64,000 bases of DNA from Pleodorina starrii. Taxonomy: Eukaryota; Chlorophyta; Chlorophyceae; Chlamydomonadales; Volvocaceae. Location: NCBI GenBank assembly GCA_030267565.1, contig BRXU01000029.1, positions 124,001 through 188,000 on the forward strand, read 5' to 3'. The position numbers and the translations under genes are program-made. Shown piece by piece: positions 8,301-21,159 of this stretch. Below the pieces are notes generated by a model, which did not search any database, was not told where the DNA came from, and worked only from the letters and a program-made list of their open reading frames with translations. The number at the start of each line of letters is the position of its first letter. The stretch's first letter is position 1.

Positions 8301-11300
8301 TCGAGGGCGCGGATCATCACACCCCAAGCACCCAACAGCGCTCCCTTTCCCTTCCCCGGGGCCAGCAGATCTGCCCGGTCGGGATTCGGGTGCGGGTCTG
8401 CGGGTCCGCGGGAGAACTCCCTTTCTTTCGCGCCGTGCAGCTGCAGGCAAGCAGGCAGGGGTGTGATGCCTGCTTGCCTGCTTTCGCCCTTGCTTTTATC
8501 GCCATTGCGCCGGTTGCTTTAACCCCCTTCCCTGCTGCCCATTGCTGCCGTACACGAGGCCAGGGCGCGCGCGGGCAGCAGCAGCTGGCTGGGGAAGATG
8601 CCATGTGCGGCCTGGTGCAGGCAAGCGCGGGGATGGGTGAGGGCAGAAGCGGTGCGCCGTGCTTCCGGCTGTGCATGGGGGCAGGCAGCTGGGCCTGCGG
8701 CTGATACGGGCAAGGCTGCACGCTGGGCTGCGGGCACTTGAGCGTCGAGGGCGCGGATCATCACACCCCAAGCACCCAACAGCGCTCCCTTTCCCTTCCC
8801 CGGGGCCAGCAGATCTGCCCGGTCGGGATTCGGGTGCGGGTCTGCGGGTCCGCGGGAGAACTCCCTTTCTTTCGCGCCGTGCAGCTGCAGGCAAGCAGGC
8901 AGGGGTGTGATGCCTGCTTGCCTGCTTTCGCCCTTGCTTTTATCGCCATTGTGCCGGTTGCTTTAACCCCCTTCCCTGCTGCCCATTGCTGCCGTACACG
9001 AGGCCAGGGCGCGCGCGGGCAGCAGCAGCTGGCTGGGGAAGATGCCATGTGCGGCCTGGTGCAGGTAAGCGCGGGGATGGGTGAGGGCAGAAGCGGTGCG
9101 CCGTGCTTCCGGCTGTGCATGGGGGCAGGCAGCTGGGCCTGCGGCTGATACGGGCAAGGCTGCACGCTGGGCTGCGGGCATTTGAGCGTCGAGGGCGCGG
9201 ATCATCACACCCCAAGCACCCAACAGCGCTCCCTTTCCCTTCCCCGGGGCCAGCAGATCTGCCCGGTCGGGATTCGGGTGCGGGTCTGCGGGTCCGCGGG
9301 AGAACTCCCTTTCTTTCGCGCCGTGCAGCTGCAGGCAAGCAGGCAGGGGTGTGATGCCTGCTTGCCTGCTTTCGCCCTTGCTTTTATCGCCATTGCGCCG
9401 GTTGCTTTAACCCCCTTCCCTGCTGCCCATTGCTGCCGTACACGAGGCCAGGGCGCGCGCGGGCAGCAGCAGCTGGCTGGGGAAGATGCCATGTGCGGCC
9501 TGGTGCAGGCAAGCGCGGGGATGGGTGAGGGCAGAAGCGGTGCGCCGTGCTTCCGGCTGTGCATGGGGGCAGGCAGCTGGGCCTGCGGCTGATATGGGCA
9601 AGGCTGCACGCTGGGCTGCGGGCACTTGAGCGTCGAGGGCGCGGATCATCACACCCCAAGCACCCAACAGCGCTCCCTTTCCCTTCCCCGGGGCCAGCAG
9701 ATCTGCCCGGTCGGGATTCGGGTGCGGGTCTGCGGGTCCGCGGGAGAACTCCCTTTCTTTTGCGCCGTGCAGCTGCAGGCAAGCAGGCAGGGGTGTGATG
9801 CCTGCTTGCCTGCTTTCGCCCTTGCTTTTATCGCCATTGCGCCGGTTGCTTTAACCCCCTTCCCTGCTGCCCATTGCTGCCGTACACGAGGCCAGGGCGC
9901 GCGCGGGCAGCAGCAGCTGGCTGGGGAAGATGCCATGTGCGGCCTGGTGCAGGCAAGCGCGGGGATGGGTGAGGGCAGAAGCGATGCGCCGTGCTTCTGG
10001 CTGTGCATGGGGGCAGGCAGCTGGGCCTGCGGCTGATACGGGCAAGGCTGCACGCTGGGCTGCGGGCACTTGAGCGTCGAGGGCGCGGATCATCACACCC
10101 CAAGCACCCAACAGCGCTCCCTTTCCCTTCCCCGGGGCCAGCAGATCTGCCCGGTCGGGATTCGGGTGCGGGTCTGCGGGTCCGCGGGAGAACTCCCTTT
10201 CTTTCGCGCCGTGCAGCTGCAGGCAAGCAGGCAGGGGTGTGATGCCTGCTTGCCTGCTTTCGCCCTTGCTTTTATTGCCATTGCGCCGGTTGCTTTAACC
10301 CCCTTCCCTGCTGCCCATTGCTGCCGTACACGAGGCCAGGGCGCGCGCGGGCAGCAGCAGCTGGCTGGGGAAGATGCCATGTGCGGCCTGGTGCAGGCAA
10401 GCGCGGGGATGGGTGAGGGCAGAAGCGGTGCGCCGTGCTTCCGGCTGTGCATGGGGGCAGGCAGCTGGGCCTGCGGCTGATACGGGCAAGGCTGCACGCT
10501 GGGCTGCGGGCACTTGAGCGTCGAGGGCGCGGATCATCACACCCCAAGCACCCAACAGCGCTCCCTTTCCCTTCCCCGGGGCCAGCAGATCTGCCCGGTC
10601 GGGATTCGGGTGCGGGTCTGCGGGTCCGCGGGAGAACTCCCTTTCTTTCGCGCCGTGCAGCTGCAGGCAAGCAGGCAGGGGTGTGATGCCTGCTTGCCTG
10701 CTTTCGCCCTTGCTTTTATCGCCATTGCGCCGGTTGCTTTAACCCCCTTCCCTGCTGCCCATTGCTGCCGTACACGAGGCCAGGGCGCGCGCGGGCAGCA
10801 GCAGCTGGCTGGGGAAGATGCCATGTGCGGCCTGGTGCAGGCAAGCGCGGGGATGGGTGAGGGCAGAAGCGGTGCGCCGTGCTTCCGGCTGTGCATGGGG
10901 GCAGGCAGCTGGGCCTGCGGCTGATACGGGCAAGGCTGCACGCTGGGCTGCGGGCACTTGAGCGTCGAGGGCGCGGATCATCACACCCCAAGCACCCAAC
11001 AGCGCTCCCTTTCCCTTCCCCGGGGCCAGCAGATCTGCCCGGTCGGGATTCGGGTGCGGGTCTGCGGGTCCGCGGGAGAACTCCCTTTCTTTCGCGCCGT
11101 GCAGCTGCAGGCAAGCAGGCAGGGGTGTGATGCCTGCTTGCCTGCTTTCGCCCTTGCTTTTATCGCCATTGCGCCGGTTGCTTTAACCCCCTTCCCTGCT
11201 GCCCATTGCTGCCGTACACGAGGCCAGGGCGCGCGCGGGCAGCAGCAGCTGGCTGGGGAAGATGCCATGTGCGGCCTGGTGCAGGCAAGCGCGGGGATGG

Positions 11301-14300
11301 GTGAGGGCAGAAGCGGTGCGCCGTGCTTCCGGCTGTGCATGGGGGCAGGCAGCTGGGCCTGCGGCTGATACGGGCAAGGCTGCACGCTGGGCTGCGGGCA
11401 CTTGAGCGTCGAGGGCGCGGATCATCACACCCCAAGCACCCAACAGCGCTCCCTTTCCCTTCCCCGGGGCCAGCAGATCTGCCCGGTCGGGATTCGGGTG
11501 CGGGTCTGCGGGTCCGCGGGAGAACTCCCTTTCTTTCGCGCCGTGCAGCTGCAGGCAAGCAGGCAGGGGTGTGATGCCTGCTTGCCTGCTTTCGCCCTTG
11601 CTTTTATCGCCATTGTGCCGGTTGCTTTAACCCCCTTCCCTGCTGCCCATTGCTGCCGTACACGAGGCCAGGGCGCGCGCGGGCAGCAGCAGCTGGCTGG
11701 GGAAGATGCCATGTGCGGCCTGGTGCAGGTAAGCGCGGGGATGGGTGAGGGCAGAAGCGGTGCGCCGTGCTTCCGGCTGTGCATGGGGGCAGGCAGCTGG
11801 GCCTGCGGCTGATACGGGCAAGGCTGCACGCTGGGCTGCGGGCACTTGAGCGTCGAGGGCGCGGATCATCACACCCCAAGCACCCAACAGCGCTCCCTTT
11901 CCCTTCCCCGGGGCCAGCAGATCTGCCCGGTCGGGATTCGGGTGCGGGTCTGCGGGTCCGCGGGAGAACTCCCTTTCTTTCGCGCCGTGCAGCTGCAGGC
12001 AAGCAGGCAGGGGTGTGATGCCTGCTTGCCTGCTTTCGCCCTTGCTTTTATCGCCATTGCGCCGGTTGCTTTAACCCCCTTCCCTGCTGCCCATTGCTGC
12101 CGTACACGAGGCCAGGGCGCGCGCGGGCAGCAGCAGCTGGCTGGGGAAGATGCCATGTGCGGCCTGGTGCAGGCAAGCGCGGGGATGGGTGAGGGCAGAA
12201 GCGGTGCGCCGTGCTTCCGGCTGTGCATGGGGGCAGGCAGCTGGGCCTGCGGCTGATACGGGCAAGGCTGCACGCTGGGCTGCGGGCACTTGAGCGTCGA
12301 GGGCGCGGATCATCACACCCCAAGCACCCAACAGCGCTCCCTTTCCCTTCCCCGGGGCCAGCAGATCTGCCCGGTCGGGATTCGGGTGCGGGTCTGCGGG
12401 TCCGCGGGAGAACTCCCTTTCTTTCGCGCCGTGCAGCTGCAGGCAAGCAGGCAGGGGTGTGATGCCTGCTTGCCTGCTTTCGCCCTTGCTTTTATCGCCA
12501 TTGCGCCGGTTGCTTTAACCCCCTTCCCTGCTGCCCATTGCTGCCGTACACGAGGCCAGGGCGCGCGCGGGCAGCAGCAGCTGGCTGGGGAAGATGCCAT
12601 GTGCGGCCTGGTGCAGGCAAGCGCGGGGATGGGTGAGGGCAGAAGCGGTGCGCCGTGCTTCCGGCTGTGCATGGGGGCAGGCAGCTGGGCCTGCGGCTGA
12701 TACGGGCAAGGCTGCACGCTGGGCTGCGGGCACTTGAGCGTCGAGGGCGCGGATCATCACACCCCAAGCACCCAACAGCGCTCCCTTTCCCTTCCCCGGG
12801 GCCAGCAGATCTGCCCGGTCGGGATTCGGGTGCGGGTCTGCGGGTCCGCGGGAGAACTCCCTTTCTTTCGCGCCGTGCAGCTGCAGGCAAGCAGGCAGGG
12901 GTGTGATGCCTGCTTGCCTGCTTTCGCCCTTGCTTTTATCGCCATTGTGCCGGTTGCTTTAACCCCCTTCCCTGCTGCCCATTGCTGCCGTACACGAGGC
13001 CAGGGCGCGCGCGGGCAGCAGCAGCTGGCTGGGGAAGATGCCATGTGCGGCCTGGTGCAGGTAAGCGCGGGGATGGGTGAGGGCAGAAGCGGTGCGCCGT
13101 GCTTCCGGCTGTGCATGGGGGCAGGCAGCTGGGCCTGCGGCTGATACGGGCAAGGCTGCACGCTGGGCTGCGGGCACTTGAGCGTCGAGGGCGCGGATCA
13201 TCACACCCCAAGCACCCAACAGCGCTCCCTTTCCCTTCCCCGGGGCCAGCAGATCTGCCCGGTCGGGATTCGGGTGCGGGTCTGCGGGTCCGCGGGAGAA
13301 CTCCCTTTCTTTCGCGCCGTGCAGCTGCAGGCAAGCAGGCAGGGGTGTGATGCCTGCTTGCCTGCTTTCGCCCTTGCTTTTATCGCCATTGCGCCGGTTG
13401 CTTTAACCCCCTTCCCTGCTGCCCATTGCTGCCGTACACGAGGCCAGGGCGCGCGCGGGCAGCAGCAGCTGGCTGGGGAAGATGCCATGTGCGGCCTGGT
13501 GCAGGCAAGCGCGGGGATGGGTGAGGGCAGAAGCGGTGCGCCGTGCTTCCGGCTGTGCATGGGGGCAGGCAGCTGGGCCTGCGGCTGATACGGGCAAGGC
13601 TGCACGCTGGGCTGCGGGCACTTGAGCGTCGAGGGCGCGGATCATCACACCCCAAGCACCCAACAGCGCTCCCTTTCCCTTCCCCGGGGCCAGCAGATCT
13701 GCCCGGTCGGGATTCGGGTGCGGGTCTGCGGGTCCGCGGGAGAACTCCCTTTCTTTCGCGCCGTGCAGCTGCAGGCAAGCAGGCAGGGGTGTGATGCCTG
13801 CTTGCCTGCTTTCGCCCTTGCTTTTATCGCCATTGCGCCGGTTGCTTTAACCCCCTTCCCTGCTGCCCATTGCTGCCGTACACGAGGCCAGGGCGCGCGC
13901 GGGCAGCAGCAGCTGGCTGGGGAAGATGCCATGTGCGGCCTGGTGCAGGCAAGCGCGGGGATGGGTGAGGGCAGAAGCGGTGCGCCGTGCTTCCGGCTGT
14001 GCATGGGGGCAGGCAGCTGGGCCTGCGGCTGATACGGGCAAGGCTGCACGCTGGGCTGCGGGCACTTGAGCGTCGAGGGCGCGGATCATCACACCCCAAG
14101 CACCCAACAGCGCTCCCTTTCCCTTCCCCGGGGCCAGCAGATCTGCCCGGTCGGGATTCGGGTGCGGGTCTGCGGGTCCGCGGGAGAACTCCCTTTCTTT
14201 CGCGCCGTGCAGCTGCAGGCAAGCAGGCAGGGGTGTGATGCCTGCTTGCCTGCTTTCGCCCTTGCTTTTATCGCCATTGTGCCGGTTGCTTTAACCCCCT

Positions 14301-17300
14301 TCCCTGCTGCCCATTGCTGCCGTACACGAGGCCAGGGCGCGCGCGGGCAGCAGCAGCTGGCTGGGGAAGATGCCATGTGCGGCCTGGTGCAGGTAAGCGC
14401 GGGGATGGGTGAGGGCAGAAGCGGTGCGCCGTGCTTCCGGCTGTGCATGGGGGCAGGCAGCTGGGCCTGCGGCTGATACGGGCAAGGCTGCACGCTGGGC
14501 TGCGGGCACTTGAGCGTCGAGGGCGCGGATCATCACACCCCAAGCACCCAACAGCGCTCCCTTTCCCTTCCCCGGGGCCAGCAGATCTGCCCGGTCGGGA
14601 TTCGGGTGCGGGTCTGCGGGTCCGCGGGAGAACTCCCTTTCTTTCGCGCCGTGCAGCTGCAGGCAAGCAGGCAGGGGTGTGATGCCTGCTTGCCTGCTTT
14701 CGCCCTTGCTTTTATCGCCATTGTGCCGGTTGCTTTAACCCCCTTCCCTGCTGCCCATTGCTGCCGTACACGAGGCCAGGGCGCGCGCGGGCAGCAGCAG
14801 CTGGCTGGGGAAGATGCCATGTGCGGCCTGGTGCAGGTAAGCGCGGGGATGGGTGAGGGCAGAAGCGGTGCGCCGTGCTTCCGGCTGTGCATGGGGGCAG
14901 GCAGCTGGGCCTGCGGCTGATACGGGCAAGGCTGCACGCTGGGCTGCGGGCACTTGAGCGTCGAGGGCGCGGATCATCACACCCCAAGCACCCAACAGCG
15001 CTCCCTTTCCCTTCCCCGGGGCCAGCAGATCTGCCCGGTCGGGATTCGGGTGCGGGTCTGCGGGTCCGCGGGAGAACTCCCTTTCTTTCGCGCCGTGCAG
15101 CTGCAGGCAAGCAGGCAGGGGTGTGATGCCTGCTTGCCTGCTTTCGCCCTTGCTTTTATCGCCATTGCGCCGGTTGCTTTAACCCCCTTCCCTGCTGCCC
15201 ATTGCTGCCGTACACGAGGCCAGGGCGCGCGCGGGCAGCAGCAGCTGGCTGGGGAAGATGCCATGTGCGGCCTGGTGCAGGCAAGCGCGGGGATGGGTGA
15301 GGGCAGAAGCGGTGCGCCGTGCTTCCGGCTGTGCATGGGGGCAGGCAGCTGGGCCTGCGGCTGATACGGGCAAGGCTGCACGCTGGGCTGCGGGCACTTG
15401 AGCGTCGAGGGCGCGGATCATCACACCCCAAGCACCCAACAGCGCTCCCTTTCCCTTCCCCGGGGCCAGCAGATCTGCCCGGTCGGGATTCGGGTGCGGG
15501 TCTGCGGGTCCGCGGGAGAACTCCCTTTCTTTCGCGCCGTGCAGCTGCAGGCAAGCAGGCAGGGGTGTGATGCCTGCTTGCCTGCTTTCGCCCTTGCTTT
15601 TATCGCCATTGCGCCGGTTGCTTTAACCCCCTTCCCTGCTGCCCATTGCTGCCGTACACGAGGCCAGGGCGCGCGCGGGCAGCAGCAGCTGGCTGGGGAA
15701 GATGCCATGTGCGGCCTGGTGCAGGCAAGCGCGGGGATGGGTGAGGGCAGAAGCGGTGCGCCGTGCTTCCGGCTGTGCATGGGGGCAGGCAGCTGGGCCT
15801 GCGGCTGATACGGGCAAGGCTGCACGCTGGGCTGCGGGCACTTGAGCGTCGAGGGCGCGGATCATCACACCCCAAGCACCCAACAGCGCTCCCTTTCCCT
15901 TCCCCGGGGCCAGCAGATCTGCCCGGTCGGGATTCGGGTGCGGGTCTGCGGGTCCGCGGGAGAACTCCCTTTCTTTCGCGCCGTGCAGCTGCAGGCAAGC
16001 AGGCAGGGGTGTGATGCCTGCTTGCCTGCTTTCGCCCTTGCTTTTATCGCCATTGTGCCGGTTGCTTTAACCCCCTTCCCTGCTGCCCATTGCTGCCGTA
16101 CACGAGGCCAGGGCGCGCGCGGGCAGCAGCAGCTGGCTGGGGAAGATGCCATGTGCGGCCTGGTGCAGGTAAGCGCGGGGATGGGTGAGGGCAGAAGCGG
16201 TGCGCCGTGCTTCCGGCTGTGCATGGGGGCAGGCAGCTGGGCCTGCGGCTGATACGGGCAAGGCTGCACGCTGGGCTGCGGGCACTTGAGCGTCGAGGGC
16301 GCGGATCATCACACCCCAAGCACCCAACAGCGCTCCCTTTCCCTTCCCCGGGGCCAGCAGATCTGCCCGGTCGGGATTCGGGTGCGGGTCTGCGGGTCCG
16401 CGGGAGAACTCCCTTTCTTTCGCGCCGTGCAGCTGCAGGCAAGCAGGCAGGGGTGTGATGCCTGCTTGCCTGCTTTCGCCCTTGCTTTTATTGCCATTGC
16501 GCCGGTTGCTTTAACCCCCTTCCCTGCTGCCCATTGCTGCCGTACACGAGGCCAGGGCGCGCGCGGGCAGCAGCAGCTGGCTGGGGAAGATGCCATGTGC
16601 GGCCTGGTGCAGGCAAGCGCGGGGATGGGTGAGGGCAGAAGCGGTGCGCCGTGCTTCCGGCTGTGCATGGGGGCAGGCAGCTGGGCCTGCGGCTGATACG
16701 GGCAAGGCTGCACGCTGGGCTGCGGGCACTTGAGCGTCGAGGGCGCGGATCATCACACCCCAAGCACCCAACAGCGCTCCCTTTCCCTTCCCCGGGGCCA
16801 GCAGATCTGCCCGGTCGGGATTCGGGTGCGGGTCTGCGGGTCCGCGGGAGAACTCCCTTTCTTTCGCGCCGTGCAGCTGCAGGCAAGCAGGCAGGGGTGT
16901 GATGCCTGCTTGCCTGCTTTCGCCCTTGCTTTTATTGCCATTGCGCCGGTTGCTTTAACCCCCTTCCCTGCTGCCCATTGCTGCCGTACACGAGGCCAGG
17001 GCGCGCGCGGGCAGCAGCAGCTGGCTGGGGAAGATGCCATGTGCGGCCTGGTGCAGGCAAGCGCGGGGATGGGTGAGGGCAGAAGCGGTGCGCCGTGCTT
17101 CCGGCTGTGCATGGGGGCAGGCAGCTGGGCCTGCGGCTGATACGGGCAAGGCTGCACGCTGGGCTGCGGGCACTTGAGCGTCGAGGGCGCGGATCATCAC
17201 ACCCCAAGCACCCAACAGCGCTCCCTTTCCCTTCCCCGGGGCCAGCAGATCTGCCCGGTCGGGATTCGGGTGCGGGTCTGCGGGTCCGCGGGAGAACTCC

Positions 17301-19928
17301 CTTTCTTTCGCGCCGTGCAGCTGCAGGCAAGCAGGCAGGGGTGTGATGCCTGCTTGCCTGCTTTCGCCCTTGCTTTTATCGCCATTGCGCCGGTTGCTTT
17401 AACCCCCTTCCCTGCTGCCCATTGCTGCCGTACACGAGGCCAGGGCGCGCGCGGGCAGCAGCAGCTGGCTGGGGAAGATGCCATGTGCGGCCTGGTGCAG
17501 GCAAGCGCGGGGATGGGTGAGGGCAGAAGCGGTGCGCCGTGCTTCCGGCTGTGCATGGGGGCAGGCAGCTGGGCCTGCGGCTGATACGGGCAAGGCTGCA
17601 CGCTGGGCTGCGGGCACTTGAGCGTCGAGGGCGCGGATCATCACACCCCAAGCACCCAACAGCGCTCCCTTTCCCTTCCCCGGGGCCAGCAGATCTGCCC
17701 GGTCGGGATTCGGGTGCGGGTCTGCGGGTCCGCGGGAGAACTCCCTTTCTTTCGCGCCGTGCAGCTGCAGGCAAGCAGGCAGGGGTGTGATGCCTGCTTG
17801 CCTGCTTTCGCCCTTGCTTTTATCGCCATTGCGCCGGTTGCTTTAACCCCCTTCCCTGCTGCCCATTGCTGCCGTACACGAGGCCAGGGCGCGCGCGGGC
17901 AGCAGCAGCTGGCTGGGGAAGATGCCATGTGCGGCCTGGTGCAGGCAAGCGCGGGGATGGGTGAGGGCAGAAGCGATGCGCCGTGCTTCTGGCTGTGCAT
18001 GGGGGCAGGCAGCTGGGCCTGCGGCTGATACGGGCAAGGCTGCACGCTGGGCTGCGGGCACTTGAGCGTCGAGGGCGCGGATCATCACACCCCAAGCACC
18101 CAACAGCGCTCCCTTTCCCTTCCCCGGGGCCAGCAGATCTGCCCGGTCGGGATTCGGGTGCGGGTCTGCGGGTCCGCGGGAGAACTCCCTTTCTTTTGCG
18201 CCGTGCAGCTGCAGGCAAGCAGGCAGGGGTGTGATGCCTGCTTGCCTGCTTTCGCCCTTGCTTTTATCGCCATTGCGCCGGTTGCTTTAACCCCCTTCCC
18301 TGCTGCCCATTGCTGCCGTACACGAGGCCAGGGCGCGCGCGGGCAGCAGCAGCTGGCTGGGGAAGATGCCATGTGCGGCCTGGTGCAGGCAAGCGCGGGG
18401 ATGGGTGAGGGCAGAAGCGATGCGCCGTGCTTCTGGCTGTGCATGGGGGCAGGCAGCTGGGCCTGCGGCTGATACGGGCAAGGCTGCACGCTGGGCTGCG
18501 GGCACTTGAGCGTCGAGGGCGCGGATCATCACACCCCAAGCACCCAACAGCGCTCCCTTTCCCTTCCCCGGGGCCAGCAGATCTGCCCGGTCGGGATTCG
18601 GGTGCGGGTCTGCGGGTCCGCGGGAGAACTCCCTTTCTTTTGCGCCGTGCAGCTGCAGGCAAGCAGGCAGGGGTGTGATGCCTGCTTGCCTGCTTTCGCC
18701 CTTGCTTTTATCGCCATTGCGCCGGTTGCTTTAACCCCCTTCCCTGCTGCCCATTGCTGCCGTACACGAGGCCAGGGCGCGCGCGGGCAGCAGCAGCTGG
18801 CTGGGGAAGATGCCATGTGCGGCCTGGTGCAGGCAAGCGCGGGGATGGGTGAGGGCAGAAGCGATGCGCCGTGCTTCTGGCTGTGCATGGGGGCAGGCAG
18901 CTGGGCCTGCGGCTGATACGGGCAAGGCTGCACGCTGGGCTGCGGGCACTTGAGCGTCGAGGGCGCGGATCATCACACCCCAAGCACCCAACAGCGCTCC
19001 CTTTCCCTTCCCCGGGGCCAGCAGATCTGCCCGGTCGGGATTCGGGTGCGGGTCTGCGGGTCCGCGGGAGAACTCCCTTTCTTTTGCGCCGTGCAGCTGC
19101 AGGCAAGCAGGCAGGGGTGTGATGCCTGCTTGCCTGCTTTCGCCCTTGCTTTTATCGCCATTGCGCCGGTTGCTTTAACCCCCTTCCCTGCTGCCCATTG
19201 CTGCCGTACACGAGGCCAGGGCGCGCGCGGGCAGCAGCTGCTGGCTGGGGAAGATGCCATGTGCGGCCTGGTGCAGGTAAGCGCGGGGATGGGTGAGGGC
19301 AGAAGCGGTGCGCCGTGCTTCCGGCTGTGCATGGGGGCAGGCAGCTGGGCCTGCGGCTGATACGGGCAAGGCTGCACGCTGGGCTGCGGGCACTTGAGCG
19401 TCGAGGGCGCGGATCATCACACCCCAAGCACCCAACAGCGCTCCCTTTCCCTTCCCCGGGGCCAGCAGATCTGCCCGGTCGGGATTCGGGTGCGGGTCTG
19501 CGGGTCCGCGGGAGAACTCCCTTTCTTTTGCGCCGTGCAGCTGCAGGCAAGCAGGCAGGGGTGTGATGCCTGCTTGCCTGCTTTCGCCCTTGCTTTTATC
19601 GCCATTGCGCCGGTTGCTTTAACCCCCTTCCCTGCTGCCCATTGCTGCCGTACACGAGGCCAGGGCGCGCGCGGGCAGCAGCAGCTGGCTGGGGAAGATG
19701 CCATGTGCGGCCTGGTGCAGGTAAGCGCGGGGATGGGTGAGGGCAGAAGCGGTGCGCCGTGCTTCCGGCTGTGCATGGGGGCAGGCAGCTGGGCCTGCGG
19801 CTGATACGGGCAAGGCTGCACGCTGGGCTGCGGGCACTTGAGCGTCGAGGGCGCGGATCATCACACCCCAAGCACCCAACAGCGCTCCCTTTCCCTTCCC
19901 CGGGGCCAGCAGATCTGCCCGGTCGGGG
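5389..19928 (+). repeat. 444-bp satellite array (31 complete units plus a 708-bp leading unit)
   Basis: Units beginning at CACACCCCAAGCACCC recur every 444 bp from 6097 to 19861 with very few substitutions. The leading unit (5389-6096) is 264 bp longer because it holds three extra copies of an 88-90-bp minisatellite. Part of the 444-bp unit (GATCTGCCCGGTCGGGATTC) is itself one such minisatellite copy. The high GC and lack of stops make long open frames in several phases on both strands of every unit; these are by-products and have no recognised domain. Confidence 0.95.
5440..5745 (+). repeat. About 90-bp minisatellite, left copies
   Basis: The core CTGGGCGCCAGTTGC (third copy CTGGGCACCAGTTGC) recurs at about 5469, 5559 and 5645, spacing 86-90 bp. 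It is inserted in the first satellite unit and also present at 19.94-20.05 kb. Confidence 0.8.
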
Positions 19929-20070
19929 TTCGGCTGCGCGTCTGGGCGCCAGTTGCATGCGTGCTTCTTGCGGGGTTCCGGGTCTGGTGCCCGGGGCCGG
20001 GGATCTGTCCCGTCGGGGTTCGGGTGCGGATCCGGGCGCCAGTTGCTGTTGGGTCTGTTCTCAGGGAGCG
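19929..20070 (+). repeat. About 90-bp minisatellite, copies at the right edge of the satellite
   Basis: Cores at about 19941 (CTGGGCGCCAGTTGC) and 20031 (CCGGGCGCCAGTTGC), in the same direction as those at the left edge, so both edges of the 444-bp array are made of the same repeat. Confidence 0.75.
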
Positions 20071-21100
20071 TCGAGGGCCCATTGCTGTCGTACAGTGGAT
20101 GAGGGTATCCCGTATGAGGATTGAGGGAATGATGAGTTTGTGACAGCCGTACATTACCCTCAGCCGGGGTGATTTTGGGTTTGGGAGGACCACAGGGTGG
20201 ATTAGGAAGCGTTGGTGGTCGTTGTTGCTCGTTTGGCCTCCATCCAAGTACGCTCGGGCTACAGCTGGTTGCATTAAGCGGCCCTGTGCATAGCTGGTGC
20301 GGCCCGTCCGGGTGATGTATTGATGACACTGCACACGCTGCCCTCTTCTGTTGCCATGGGGTAACCAGCGAAGGGGAGGCCGTGGGGACGGGGTGGGGGC
20401 CGGAGAACCCAAACGCCCCCGTACAGGACTCGTTTTCGACACAAGAAGGACCGCCGGATCCCCTGCTGAGTAACCGATGCGTGGTTATTGACGGGCTCGC
20501 ATGTGCCGCACTGTGGCGTCGCGCCATACGCCCGCACTGCCGAGGGGGTTCGGTGGGAGATGGGAATTAGGAGTAAGAGGTCGTGACGTCGCCGGCCGGC
20601 CGGCCGTTGGCAACCTTCCCGTCGCTGGCTGCGGTCAACAGGGGCGTGTCCCTACAGGTCATCTGTAATGGCGCCTCGGAATGGATCGTTTTTGGACCTT
20701 TCACACAGCAACACGACACCGCCCTGCGTCCGGGGCCCGTTTCTCACACGCAACGTCTCACCCTGACGCGACGAAGGTATCAAAGTGGGCCCTTTTATGT
20801 TTGCCACGGGAATGCACTCGCAGCTGTTCCGGTGTCGTACATATGGCGTGTCGCCGTACATTTGCGCAATGGCGGGCGCCGAGCCGCACTAAGCCTCCCC
20901 TGCACCCGTGCACTTTTCCAGTGCCGTGCCGAAACGTGTCCGCAACGGTACACGTTGCCTCAGCAGTGCGGGCGACGGGGATTTCCCCAACGTGTTATCT
21001 GCCGTGCAGGTGGTTTGCGGGTGGGTAACAGGTAACCATTTCGCGCACGGCTGGACGGGTTCGTTGTCTCTGACCTGCTTCCCTATTCTTCTTCAGTACT
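20071..21100. other. Single-copy region inside the CACTA-like element
   Basis: Open frames of up to 150 codons occur (for example 20583-21035, plus strand), but none has a recognisable domain and codon choice looks random. A GGCCGGCC palindromic block lies near 20590. An intron-containing gene cannot be excluded. Confidence 0.45.
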
Positions 21101-21159
21101 TCATCGTAAGCGGTTCAAATACTGCCTTATTCTTTAGTTGCAGTTGTTTGGGTTCGACT

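Noticed and set aside
5389..19928. Repeated open frames of 83-136 codons on both strands in each 444-bp unit
   Set aside because: They occur in several overlapping phases at once, are set by the repeat and its GC content, and show no domain; not annotated as genes.
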